Source of the DNA: JBDTMC01 sp039934475
GTDB taxonomy: Bacteria > Acidobacteriota > Terriglobia > Bryobacterales > Bryobacteraceae
Direction: 5' to 3'
Assembly (NCBI GenBank): GCA_039934475.1
Contig: JBDTMC010000017.1
Span: 1 to 35,173, forward strand
Length of the DNA stretch: 35,173 bases
Position numbers and translations under genes: made by a program. Shown here in pieces: positions 26,294 through 33,516 of this stretch; the first letter of the stretch is position 1, and every line of letters begins with the position of its first letter. The notes beneath the pieces were generated by a model. The model worked only from the letters and a program-made list of their open reading frames with translations. It made no database searches and was not told where the DNA came from.

Positions 26294-27364
26294 ATGCATA
26301 TCCCTGACGGCTACTTGAGTCCCTCGACGTGCGCCGGCTTGTATGCCGCCTCCGCTCCCTTTTGGTATGTGGCGCTGCAAAAAGTGAAGCGCCAGCTGCA
26401 CACCCGCTTCGTGCCTCTGCTCTCCGTTTTCGCCGCGTTCTCGTTCGTCATCATGATGTTCAACCTGCCCCTGCCGGGCGGGACCACCGGCCACGCAACC
26501 GGAATGGGTGTGGCGGCGATTGTGTTGGGACCTTGGGCAAGCGTACTCGCACTCTCGTTGGCTTTGCTAATCCAGGCGCTGTTCTTCGGCGACGGCGGAG
26601 TGACGGCGCTGGGCGCCAACTGTTTCAACATGGCGATTGCCGGATGCTTGACCGCGGCCTTTGTCTACCGGGCAATCTCTGGAAACGCCCCACTCCAGTC
26701 ACGGCGTCGCGTGGTGGCTGCCGGCATCGCTGGCTACGTGGCGATCAACGTTGCGGCGCTATTTACTGCGATAGAGTTTGGTCTTCAACCGCTGTTCTTC
26801 CACACCGCGTCAGGCGCGCCGCTGTACGCGCCGTATCCATTACATGTGGCGGTGCCGGCGATGATGATCGGCCACTTGACCATTGCCGGCCTGGCCGAGT
26901 TGCTGATCACTAGCGGCGTTGTTGCATACCTGCAACGCAGCGACTCGAGCTTGCTGGCGCGCACGGCGCCCGGAGCAGTGTCATCGGAGGGAACGGCCGG
27001 CTTCAAACGTCTCTGGGTTGCCCTGGCGATGTTGATGGTCTTGACGCCGCTGGGCTTGCTTGCCGTGGGGTCGGCCTGGGGCGAGTGGTCGCCCGAGGAT
27101 TTCCGCGACTTGGCTTCCAGAGACCAGATCGCGCGGGCGTCCGGGGGCGTGCCACTGCCGGCAGAAGCCCCGTCCGGATTGCGACGCCTTTCTTCCGTCT
27201 GGACAGCACCCATTCCCGATTACGCGCCGCCCGTTCTTAAGAGCACGTCGTTCGGTTACGCGATGTCCGCCATCGTAGGAACCGGACTCATTATCCTCGT
27301 CACCTCCGGCGCCACTTGGGCGATAGGACGGGGCGGCAAAGAGCATGCCGATGACAGCCAGTAA
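26294..27364 (+). CDS. cbiM: ECF-type Ni/Co transporter substrate-binding membrane component (CbiM/NikM with fused NikN-like part)
   Basis: A 356-residue membrane protein beginning MHIPDGYLSP. In NikM the metal is held by the free N-terminus, His2 and a histidine equivalent to H67; here H2 and H67 (in GGTTGHATGMG) are both present, which also fixes the start codon. Residues 1 to about 220 are the CbiM/NikM membrane domain. The C-terminal part has another membrane segment (LWVALAMLMVLTPLGLLAVG), the periplasmic motif SAWGEWSPEDF and a last membrane segment (AMSAIVGTGLIILVTSGAT), corresponding to the NikN/CbiN-type (PDGLE-like) extension. It forms an uptake complex with CbiQ and CbiO encoded next. 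Ni versus Co cannot be told from sequence. The Shine-Dalgarno GGAAG is only 3 bases from the ATG. Confidence 0.94.
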   Translation: MHIPDGYLSPSTCAGLYAASAPFWYVALQKVKRQLHTRFVPLLSVFAAFSFVIMMFNLPLPGGTTGHATGMGVAAIVLGPWASVLALSLALLIQALFFGDGGVTALGANCFNMAIAGCLTAAFVYRAISGNAPLQSRRRVVAAGIAGYVAINVAALFTAIEFGLQPLFFHTASGAPLYAPYPLHVAVPAMMIGHLTIAGLAELLITSGVVAYLQRSDSSLLARTAPGAVSSEGTAGFKRLWVALAMLMVLTPLGLLAVGSAWGEWSPEDFRDLASRDQIARASGGVPLPAEAPSGLRRLSSVWTAPIPDYAPPVLKSTSFGYAMSAIVGTGLIILVTSGATWAIGRGGKEHADDSQ

Positions 27365-28181
27365 AGGCGGGCGGCGCAGTGTCCTGGAAAAGACCCTGGC
27401 TGAGATTCTGTCTACAGTCGAGCGGGCCGAAGAGGCGAATCGTTCGGCTCAAGGCGCTGGGTTTCTACAGGGATTCGATCCGCGCGTCAAGCTGGTTGGC
27501 CTTCTGTTGTTGATTGTGGCGGCAGCGAGCGGGAATCAATTCAACGCGCTGTGTGCACTGCTAGCCGCGGGCATTGTGCTGGCGTTTCTGTCGCGGATCC
27601 GCCTGCGCCAGATGGCCGGAGCGTGGGTAGGCGCCCTGCTGTTTAGCGGCGCGATTGCGCTGCCAGCCGTGTTTTTGACGCCGGGCCCAGCGCTGCTGCA
27701 TCTCCCAATTACCGGATGGGCACTGACTACGACTGGCTTGCGAAGCGCAGCCTTCCTCACATTGCGCGCGGAGACCACGGTGACGCTCTCTTTTCTCCTG
27801 GTGTACACAACGCCTTCTACTCACTTGCTGAAAGCGTTGCGAAGCTTGCGTGTTCCGGTGACGGTGGTGGTGCTGGCGGGCATGACGTATCGCTACATCT
27901 TCGTGCTGCTGCAAACTGCTCTGGAGATGATCGAATCGCGGCGCAGTCGCATCGTCGGCCAAATGGAGGCGGCCGACCGGCGCAGGCTGCTCGTGTCGAG
28001 CGCCGGCGTGCTCCTGGGTAAGAGCTTCCAGTTGAGCAATGATGTATTCCTAGCCATGCAGTCGCGCGGTTATCGCGGAGAGGTCTATCTTCTGGATGAG
28101 TTTAACTGGCGAGGCCGCGATTGGGTGGGCTTGGCCGGATTCGCCGTAGCCGGCGCCTTGGCGCTGGTAGGGGGCCGATGA
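27345..28181 (+). CDS. cbiQ: ECF transporter transmembrane (T) component CbiQ/NikQ
   Basis: A 278-residue membrane protein of the EcfT/CbiQ family with a cytoplasmic N-terminal helix (SVLEKTLAEILSTVERAEEA), four to five membrane segments and the coupling-helix motifs near the C-terminus: ESRRSRIVGQ (an A-R-G-like box) and LAMQSRGYRGEV. These helices grip the CbiO ATPases. The start overlaps the cbiM end by 20 bases (ATG at 27345; a second ATG at 27351 is also possible), and the stop overlaps the cbiO start as ATGA, so the three genes are translationally coupled. Confidence 0.93.
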   Translation: MPMTASKGGRRSVLEKTLAEILSTVERAEEANRSAQGAGFLQGFDPRVKLVGLLLLIVAAASGNQFNALCALLAAGIVLAFLSRIRLRQMAGAWVGALLFSGAIALPAVFLTPGPALLHLPITGWALTTTGLRSAAFLTLRAETTVTLSFLLVYTTPSTHLLKALRSLRVPVTVVVLAGMTYRYIFVLLQTALEMIESRRSRIVGQMEAADRRRLLVSSAGVLLGKSFQLSNDVFLAMQSRGYRGEVYLLDEFNWRGRDWVGLAGFAVAGALALVGGR

Positions 28182-28972
28182 CCGCTTCAAATGTGTTCGA
28201 GATTGAGCATGTGACATTTCGCTACGGCGTGATGGCGGCGGTGGACGATCTCTCGCTGTCCATCCCGCGTGGACAGCGACTGGCCCTGTTGGGCGCGAAT
28301 GGATCGGGGAAGTCGACCCTGCTCCGTCTGCTCGACGCTCTCTATTTCGCCGATGCCGGAACAGTTCGATATCGCGGCGAGGCTCTTACGGAAGCCGCGT
28401 TCGGCGACGATGCGTTCGCGATGAACTTCCGCCGCCAAGTGGCGTTGGTGTTCCAAAATCCAGACGTGCAGCTGTTTTGTCCTACGGTCTACGACGAAGT
28501 CGCTTTCGGACCGCTGCAAATGCGCTGGTCGAAGAATGAGCTTCGCGAGCGCGTGGACGCCGCCTTGGAGCTTCTGGGAATTACCCATCTGAAGCAGCGC
28601 GCACCACATCACTTGTCGGGCGGCGAGAAGAAGAAAGTAGCGATCGCGTCGGTCCTGGTATTGGATCCTCAAGTGATCCTGCTGGACGAACCCACCGCGG
28701 CGCTGGATCCACGGAGCCAGACACAGATCATCGACTTCCTGATCGGCTGGAGCGCCGGGGAGAAGACGATTATCACCGCGACTCACGACCTGCACACCCT
28801 GCGGGATATCGCCGATGAATGCGTGATTCTGGAGCGCGGCCAGATTTCTGCGCGAGGAACGCCGGACGAAGTGTTGCACGATGCGTCGCTGCTACGCCGC
28901 GCCAACTTGATTCACGCCCACCGCACACATGGCGGCGGCGCTATGCACGTACACCCGGAGGATGCTTCTTGA
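28178..28972 (+). CDS. cbiO: ECF transporter ATP-binding component CbiO/NikO
   Basis: A 264-residue ABC ATPase: Walker A GANGSGKST (39-47), Q-loop VALVFQNPDVQLF, signature HLSGGEKKKVAIASVL, Walker B VILLDEPTAALDP and switch histidine in TATHDLHTL. FQNPDVQLFCPTVYDEVAFGP is the characteristic ECF/CbiO form. The C-terminus carries a short His-containing tail (HAHRTHGGGAMHVHPED), which may bind metal. The start is the ATG at 28178 in an ATGA overlap with the cbiQ stop. The end overlaps the next gene as TTGA. Confidence 0.95.
   Translation: MTASNVFEIEHVTFRYGVMAAVDDLSLSIPRGQRLALLGANGSGKSTLLRLLDALYFADAGTVRYRGEALTEAAFGDDAFAMNFRRQVALVFQNPDVQLFCPTVYDEVAFGPLQMRWSKNELRERVDAALELLGITHLKQRAPHHLSGGEKKKVAIASVLVLDPQVILLDEPTAALDPRSQTQIIDFLIGWSAGEKTIITATHDLHTLRDIADECVILERGQISARGTPDEVLHDASLLRRANLIHAHRTHGGGAMHVHPEDAS
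28957..28961 (+). promoter_or_regulatory. Shine-Dalgarno that fixes a TTG start for the TPR gene
   Basis: GGAGG at 28957-28961 lies inside the cbiO coding region and 7 bases before the TTG at 28969. It supports that TTG over any upstream start, since the predicted protein then begins with a clean signal peptide. Confidence 0.65.
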
Positions 28973-30264
28973 TTCGCTTTGCCATCGCAGTGACGCTACT
29001 GCTGCCTCTTCCCGCAGTGCCGCAGAACGTTCGCGGAGACGAAGGCCTGGCCGCGGTGCGGGGCCGTTACCGGCAGATGGAGGTACCGGCGAAGACCGAT
29101 GACCAAATCACGTTCTTTGAAGCGCAGTTGAAGGCGAATCCCAAGGACATGCAATTACTAAGTGGCCTGGCGACTGCGTTTTTGCAGAAAGTGCGCGAGA
29201 CAGGCGACTTCGCCTACCTCGACCGTGCCTCTCAGGCCGTCGATCGCATGCGAACGGACGATCCGCAGAACTACATGGCGCTCCGCCTGCGTATTGAGAT
29301 CGCCATGCAATATCACCAATTCCCAAAAGTAGTGGACTACGCCACTGAGCTGATTAATCGCAATCCCAGCGATTCAGGAGTAACGGGATTGCGAGGTGAC
29401 GCGTTCATGGAGCGCGGCCTGACGAAGGAAGCCGAACGCGATTACCAGCGCATGCTGGAGCTTTCTCCGAGTCTCTTCAGTTACAACCGTATGGCGTATC
29501 TTCGCTTTGTGACCGGCAAACCTGACGAGGCCCTGGGATGGATGGTGCAAGCCGTGGAGGCCGGCAGCAAGGTTCCTGAAAACACCGCGTGGGCGTGGTA
29601 CGAATTCGGCGAGATGCTGTTTAAGGTGGGCAAGACTAAGGATGCCGAGACCGCCTACCGGAGGGCGCTCTCCACGTTTCCCGGCCATCACCGCGCTGCT
29701 GGCGGTCTGGGACGTCTGCTCGCCGCCAAAGGGGATATCAAGGGTGCAGAAGAATACCTGCGAAAGGCTCAGGCCGCGGTGCCTCTACCCGAATATTCGG
29801 GGGCGCTGGCGAAACTGGCCGCTTTGAAAGGAGACAAAGCGGAACAGAAACGGCAGGATGCGCTGGTGGACGCCGTGGAAAAGTTGATGAAGGCTAACGG
29901 TGAGAAGGCGAATCGCGTACTGGCTATCGTCTATGCCGATGAGGGGCGCAATCTGGCGCGAGCCCTGGAGATCGCACAGGCAGAGTTTGAAGTGCGCGAC
30001 GATGTCTACAGCTACGACGCCCTGGCCTGGGTTCTGCATCGAAACGGGAAGACGGAAGAGGCGCAGAAGCCGGCGGAGAAATCTCTGTTGCTGGGCACTC
30101 CGGAACCGGCGTTCTACTTCCACGCCGGCATGATTGCGCTGGCGAGTGGGGACAAGGAAAAGGCCAAAGCACATTTGGAACATGCCTTGGCCTTGAATCC
30201 CGCTTTCGATTTCGTACATGCCGCCGAAGCGAAGGCCGCCTTGGCGAAGCTGGCCGCCAACTAA
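28969..30264 (+). CDS. Exported tetratricopeptide-repeat protein
   Basis: A 431-residue protein beginning at the TTG at 28969, which overlaps the cbiO stop (TTGA). Residues 1-20 (MIRFAIAVTLLLPLPAVPQ) are a signal peptide. The rest is alpha-helical, with TPR-like units, for example LTKEAERDYQRMLELSPSLF, TKDAETAYRRALSTFPGHHR, DIKGAEEYLRKAQAAVPL and KEKAKAHLEHALALNPAFD. TPR proteins bind other proteins; there is no catalytic motif. Its tight coupling to the ECF metal importer suggests a shared condition of expression or a partner role at the membrane, which is inference. It ends in a 4-base overlap with the convergent NicO gene. Confidence 0.85.
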   Translation: MIRFAIAVTLLLPLPAVPQNVRGDEGLAAVRGRYRQMEVPAKTDDQITFFEAQLKANPKDMQLLSGLATAFLQKVRETGDFAYLDRASQAVDRMRTDDPQNYMALRLRIEIAMQYHQFPKVVDYATELINRNPSDSGVTGLRGDAFMERGLTKEAERDYQRMLELSPSLFSYNRMAYLRFVTGKPDEALGWMVQAVEAGSKVPENTAWAWYEFGEMLFKVGKTKDAETAYRRALSTFPGHHRAAGGLGRLLAAKGDIKGAEEYLRKAQAAVPLPEYSGALAKLAALKGDKAEQKRQDALVDAVEKLMKANGEKANRVLAIVYADEGRNLARALEIAQAEFEVRDDVYSYDALAWVLHRNGKTEEAQKPAEKSLLLGTPEPAFYFHAGMIALASGDKEKAKAHLEHALALNPAFDFVHAAEAKAALAKLAAN

Positions 30265-31973
30265 CTGAGGAACCGGACCGGTTGGATCCAGCCTGCCGCG
30301 GTCATCGTCATGAGCAGGCCCAATATGATGACCACCACCGCCGAGAAGACAGGCACCAGACGGAAGAACGGATGACGCCGTGTGCCTTCGGTCTGCGGTA
30401 ACAGGTGCTTGGCGTAGATCACCAGTCCGCCAATGGCCATCAGGACCAAAGCCAGTCCCGCGCTGAAGCCCGTCAGTAGCAGCAAGCCCAGTCCAGTGTG
30501 TCCGACCGCAATGGCGCTTAGAAGCAGAATGAGCGCCGAAGGGCAGGGGACCAGTCCGCCGCTGGCTCCTAACGCGATGAGGCTGCCCATGGTGATCTTC
30601 CCCTCCGGCACGACATGGCTGTGCGTGTGGCCGTCGTGGGAGTGGGTGTGCACGAAACCTTCCGCGTGCGAGTGATCGTGGGGATGCGGGTGTGGATGAT
30701 CGTGCTTATGGCTATGGGCCGCAACAGCTACAGGCGCGACGGCAACGGCTACAGCCACTGCTCCTTCGTGGTGATGATGAGGCTGGTGAGCATGCCCGTG
30801 ACCATGGTCGTGCTGGTGTGAATGAGGGTGGGGATGCGGATGATCGTGGTGTGCGTGGCTGTGATGATCTTGCGACGCTTCCGTCGCGGGCCCATCCATG
30901 AGGGTCTTCGAACGTTGATAGAGCAAATACGCGCCGATCACAACGATGGACATCCCAGAGAGTGCGCCTAAGACCGGAATGATCCGCTCCGGCACAACGT
31001 ACTGCTGGAAGAACAGGACACCTAAGCCAAGCAGAAATACGCTGACCGTATGGGTGAACGTCACCATCCCACCGAGGAAGAGGGCGTGCTTCAGCGTGCC
31101 GCGCGTCCCTACCAGGTACGCGGCGACGATTGTTTTCCCGTGACCGGGGGACAAGGCGTGCATGGCTCCGAGTCCAAACGCGGCCAGCAAAGCCAATAGA
31201 ATCGTGGCGAGCCCGAAATTCTTCTCTTTCAGCATCCTCGAGAGATAGTCCCCGCGTGTAACCGTTCCTGGAGCCGAGGGTTGGCTTTCCGCGAACGAAT
31301 GCGCCGGGGGAAGGACGGCGTCAACCGTGCGCGCCACAACTGGTGAACGCGGTGTGGCCTTGGTGATCATAGGAACCGGTACCGGCGGAACGATCACGTT
31401 CCATGAGACCGAAGCATGGAGATCCTGGGGCGGGCTGATCGTCAGATCGGACGGATAGAGAGTCAGGCCATGGCTGAGGTCGCGTGCCGTGTGGGTGGAA
31501 CGGACAATCGACACGCCATCCCCACTTTGGACGACAATCTCTTTCCACCCCGTGCGATTGGCGTAGTTGCGGTCCTCAAGAGTCAATTCGGCGGCGGTGG
31601 CCGGCAGCCGTCCCGCCATCTCAATCCGGAGGACGGACATGCCGCCCGCGCCATCCATTAACACGGCGTGTGTGGATTTCAGGGCCGGGCGGATGCGGTG
31701 ACCGCCACTGGCGATGACCAGGTTTTCGAGCCACGACGCCGCTTGCGAAGCTGCTTTGCGCTGCACGGCCTCGCTGTCTTTGCCGTCCACCTGCCACTGC
31801 TGGAAGAGTTCCAGGGTAGGGATCTCGGCCAAGTCCAGGACGTAGGTTAGCTCACACCCAGTAGCCGTAACGGTGAGACGGGAATAATGGCTGACACTGA
31901 AATTGCCCATCGGGTGGGCCGAGAGTGTGGCGGCGAAGACCGCCATTGCAAACCAGGATCGCAGGTTGAGCAT
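30261..31973 (-). CDS. NicO/RcnA-like nickel/cobalt transporter with histidine-rich loop
   Basis: A 570-residue membrane protein. A signal-like N-terminus (NLRSWFAMAVFAATLSAHP) precedes an exported domain of about 240 residues (MGNFSVSHYSRLTV, LELFQQWQ), as in NicO-family members with an N-terminal periplasmic part. The transporter then starts near FGLATILLALLAAFGLGAMHALSPGHGKTIVAAYLVG split by the family motif HALSPGHGK, and ends with ASGGLVPCPSALILLLSA and AGWIQPVRFLS. Residues 369-453 form a cytoplasmic loop with 34 histidines in 85 residues. NicO/RcnA proteins move Ni or Co; RcnA is an exporter, while other relatives import, so direction is uncertain. The start ATG lies in one arm of a 7-bp hairpin. 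It is convergent with the ECF operon. Confidence 0.92.
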   Translation of the reverse strand: MLNLRSWFAMAVFAATLSAHPMGNFSVSHYSRLTVTATGCELTYVLDLAEIPTLELFQQWQVDGKDSEAVQRKAASQAASWLENLVIASGGHRIRPALKSTHAVLMDGAGGMSVLRIEMAGRLPATAAELTLEDRNYANRTGWKEIVVQSGDGVSIVRSTHTARDLSHGLTLYPSDLTISPPQDLHASVSWNVIVPPVPVPMITKATPRSPVVARTVDAVLPPAHSFAESQPSAPGTVTRGDYLSRMLKEKNFGLATILLALLAAFGLGAMHALSPGHGKTIVAAYLVGTRGTLKHALFLGGMVTFTHTVSVFLLGLGVLFFQQYVVPERIIPVLGALSGMSIVVIGAYLLYQRSKTLMDGPATEASQDHHSHAHHDHPHPHPHSHQHDHGHGHAHQPHHHHEGAVAVAVAVAPVAVAAHSHKHDHPHPHPHDHSHAEGFVHTHSHDGHTHSHVVPEGKITMGSLIALGASGGLVPCPSALILLLSAIAVGHTGLGLLLLTGFSAGLALVLMAIGGLVIYAKHLLPQTEGTRRHPFFRLVPVFSAVVVIILGLLMTMTAAGWIQPVRFLS

Positions 31974-31989
31974 GAGTGTTCCCTCATGC
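31970..31989 (-). promoter_or_regulatory. Hairpin sequestering the start codon of the NicO gene
   Basis: GCATGAG (31970-31976) and CTCATGC (31983-31989) are perfect complements with a 6-base loop. In the minus-strand mRNA the ATG start (31973) is inside the downstream arm, and the Shine-Dalgarno-like GAGGGA spans the upstream arm and the loop. A G-U pair can extend the stem by one. It would hide the translation start. Confidence 0.55.
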
Positions 31990-32035
31990 CTAGTACGGAC
32001 TTGGGCAGCGGTTGGATTTCCGCGGCCTCAGAAAT

Positions 32036-32200
32036 TTAGGAAATCTGGCGCGCGGACTGCTGCACGGGCTGTGCGGCAAAGGGCACAGGGTAATGCCGGT
32101 GACAAACGCCGCACTGGTAAGACCCATGGATAGGCCACATCAGCTCGCCATGCATATTGACACACCACAATTCCTCAATGTGATCCAGCAGTTGTTTCAT
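32036..32200 (-). CDS. Small CxxC protein (54 residues), unknown function
   Basis: The ATG at 32200 is preceded by GGGAG seven bases upstream, and the frame ends at TAA (32036). The product has a helical start (KQLLDHIEELW) and then a dense set of possible metal ligands and aromatics: W12, C13, H17, W22, H25, Y28, C30, C33, H34, H36, Y37, ending in a polar tail. CGVC plus C13/H17 would make a small zinc ribbon or zinc knuckle. The gene lies 66 bases after tRNA-Leu on the same strand and 62 bases before the NicO gene. Extending the frame upstream runs through the tRNA, so the start at 32200 is preferred. I do not recognise a named family. Confidence 0.6.
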   Translation of the reverse strand: MKQLLDHIEELWCVNMHGELMWPIHGSYQCGVCHRHYPVPFAAQPVQQSARQIS

Positions 32201-32266
32201 TTTCTGTCTCCCGCTAGTAGTACGCGGGAAACTTTGGCCGATTGGCTCAAGCTGGCTGGCGATTGT

Positions 32267-32355
32267 TGGTGCCCGGGGTGGGACTTGAACCCACACGCCC
32301 CTTGCGGAGCAAAGGATTTTAAGTCCTTTGTGTCTGCCGATTTCACCACCCGGGC
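32267..32355 (-). tRNA. tRNA-Leu (anticodon UAA)
   Basis: The minus strand folds as a class II tRNA. The acceptor arms GCCCGGG (32349-32355) and CCCGGGC (32271-32277) pair, with discriminator A (32270) and an encoded CCA (32267-32269). The T arm is GTGGG-TTCAAGT-CCCAC. The anticodon stem AAGGA/TCCTT encloses the loop CTTAAAA, with anticodon TAA at 32319-32321. A long variable arm (around GCTCCGCAAGGGGC) is typical of leucine tRNAs. Length is 86 without CCA. Confidence 0.95.
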
Positions 32356-32428
32356 GAGCTTTTCTTTCAATAGTTTACCGAATCGCAGCTTGTTCTGGGA
32401 AATGCGCTGTGGGGGACTTTGTTAGGCC

Positions 32429-33397
32429 CTATTCATACAGGAAGCCTGGATAGCGCTCGCGGACAGCAGATACTTTCCGCGCGAGGCAATACATCTGTTC
32501 GCCGCGAAGATGAATCGGGTACTGGAGGTCGCTCAGCAGGCGCAGTACCCACGCATGCGAATTGTATTCAGGGGCGACTGTGGTGAACAGCTGTTCAACC
32601 TCAAATCCCGCGGCGTGCAGCGATTGCTTGAGTTCATCCGGCGTGTACTCCCGCATATGGCCGACCTCCGATTCCGCATCGGCACCGCGCGGGTCGGCGT
32701 ATTTCGCGTAAAGTTGCGGATTGCCACTCATTTCAAGGATGCGGGCCACGGCGGTTGCACTGGCAACATTGGGTGTCGTCAGAACCAAATGGCCGCCTAC
32801 ATCCAGAACACGGTTTACTTCAGCCAGCATGTGCATAGGGTCATGCAAAAAATGTTCAAAGATTTCGCAGGCCAAGACACAATCGAAGGCGGAATCTTCA
32901 TAGGGGTAGCAATCCTTCTCCGCATCGAAGGAATCGACGCAGCATTCAAACACGGGTCTACCAGCGACAGTAGATTTCTTCAGATCGGATTTCCCCAGCG
33001 GGCCAAAGTAGGCCCCCCGCACCTCGGAATAACCAAGAACACACTGCAACGCGGGTGTCATGTGCATGTAGGCGCCGAGTTCCAGCACTTTACCGGTCTT
33101 TTGCGGTGGTGGGGTCAAACCAAGGGTAATGGCTATCCGCTCTAAATGGATTTCCAAATAGCGCCGGGCGTCGTCACCCGGCATGTCGAGGCTTCTGATA
33201 AAGCTCCGGATTTCTTCCTGTCCCCGCAGTGCCGGGACTATATCCGGGAGACCGGCAGGCCCACTCGGTTTCGGTTGGATTTCTTCTTGTTTTCGGAGTA
33301 TCGGATTGGTGTCCGGCAAAGCGATAGGCTCAGTCGGTTTCGGCGAGAGGCGCTGGTATGCCCTCCAAAGCATCCGCCGGATAATGTCTTTCAACAT
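32429..33397 (-). CDS. Class I SAM-dependent methyltransferase
   Basis: A 322-residue protein starting at the ATG at 33397, which has GGAAG six bases upstream; a frame extending to 33439 is less likely. Residues 19-41 and 42-64 are a tandem repeat (PKPTEPIALPDTNPILRKQE and PKPSGPAGLPDIVPALRGQE begin the two copies). The methyltransferase domain starts with motif I GKVLELGAYMHMTP (about 102-115), followed by FDCVLACEIFEHF and LAEVNRVLDVGGHLVLTTPN, as in Methyltransf_11/23 enzymes. The C-terminus (REYTPDELKQSLHAAGFEVEQ) is also typical. The first-motif glycine pattern is not the usual GxGxG. Enzymes of this type often modify surface glycans or lipids, but the substrate is unknown. It lies 73 bases upstream of tRNA-Leu on the same strand. 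Confidence 0.88.
   Translation of the reverse strand: MLKDIIRRMLWRAYQRLSPKPTEPIALPDTNPILRKQEEIQPKPSGPAGLPDIVPALRGQEEIRSFIRSLDMPGDDARRYLEIHLERIAITLGLTPPPQKTGKVLELGAYMHMTPALQCVLGYSEVRGAYFGPLGKSDLKKSTVAGRPVFECCVDSFDAEKDCYPYEDSAFDCVLACEIFEHFLHDPMHMLAEVNRVLDVGGHLVLTTPNVASATAVARILEMSGNPQLYAKYADPRGADAESEVGHMREYTPDELKQSLHAAGFEVEQLFTTVAPEYNSHAWVLRLLSDLQYPIHLRGEQMYCLARKVSAVRERYPGFLYE
33208..33345 (-). repeat. 69-bp tandem duplication inside the methyltransferase gene
   Basis: Two adjacent 69-bp units, 33208-33276 and 33277-33345, align without gaps and share blocks such as GGATTTCTTC and CGGTTTCGG. Each unit encodes 23 residues with the pattern PKPxxPxxLPDxxPxLRxQEEI. The copies have diverged, so the duplication is not recent. 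Confidence 0.8.
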
Positions 33398-33485
33398 GTT
33401 CAACTTCCAATGAGAACATACAGCCCCGGAGATGCGCACCTGACGGGTGGACGTCGAAATGGGGCGCCAGGAAAAGGGGGAGATC

Positions 33486-33511
33486 GTGGGGACTTATCGA
33501 TTACCCCCCAC
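33486..33511 (-). terminator. Terminator-like hairpin after the right-hand aldo/keto reductase
   Basis: GTGGGG (33486-33491) and CCCCAC (33506-33511) pair with a 14-base loop, starting 6 bases after the stop of the minus-strand reductase (33517). On the minus strand it is followed within about ten bases by CCCCCTTTTCC, a weak T-run. It also lies upstream of the methyltransferase gene and would separate the two transcripts. Confidence 0.45.
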
Positions 33512-33516
33512 AGAGG

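Noticed and set aside
32012..32425. Plus-strand open frame through the tRNA-Leu region
   Set aside because: It runs antisense through a well-folded tRNA and the small CxxC gene and has no family resemblance.
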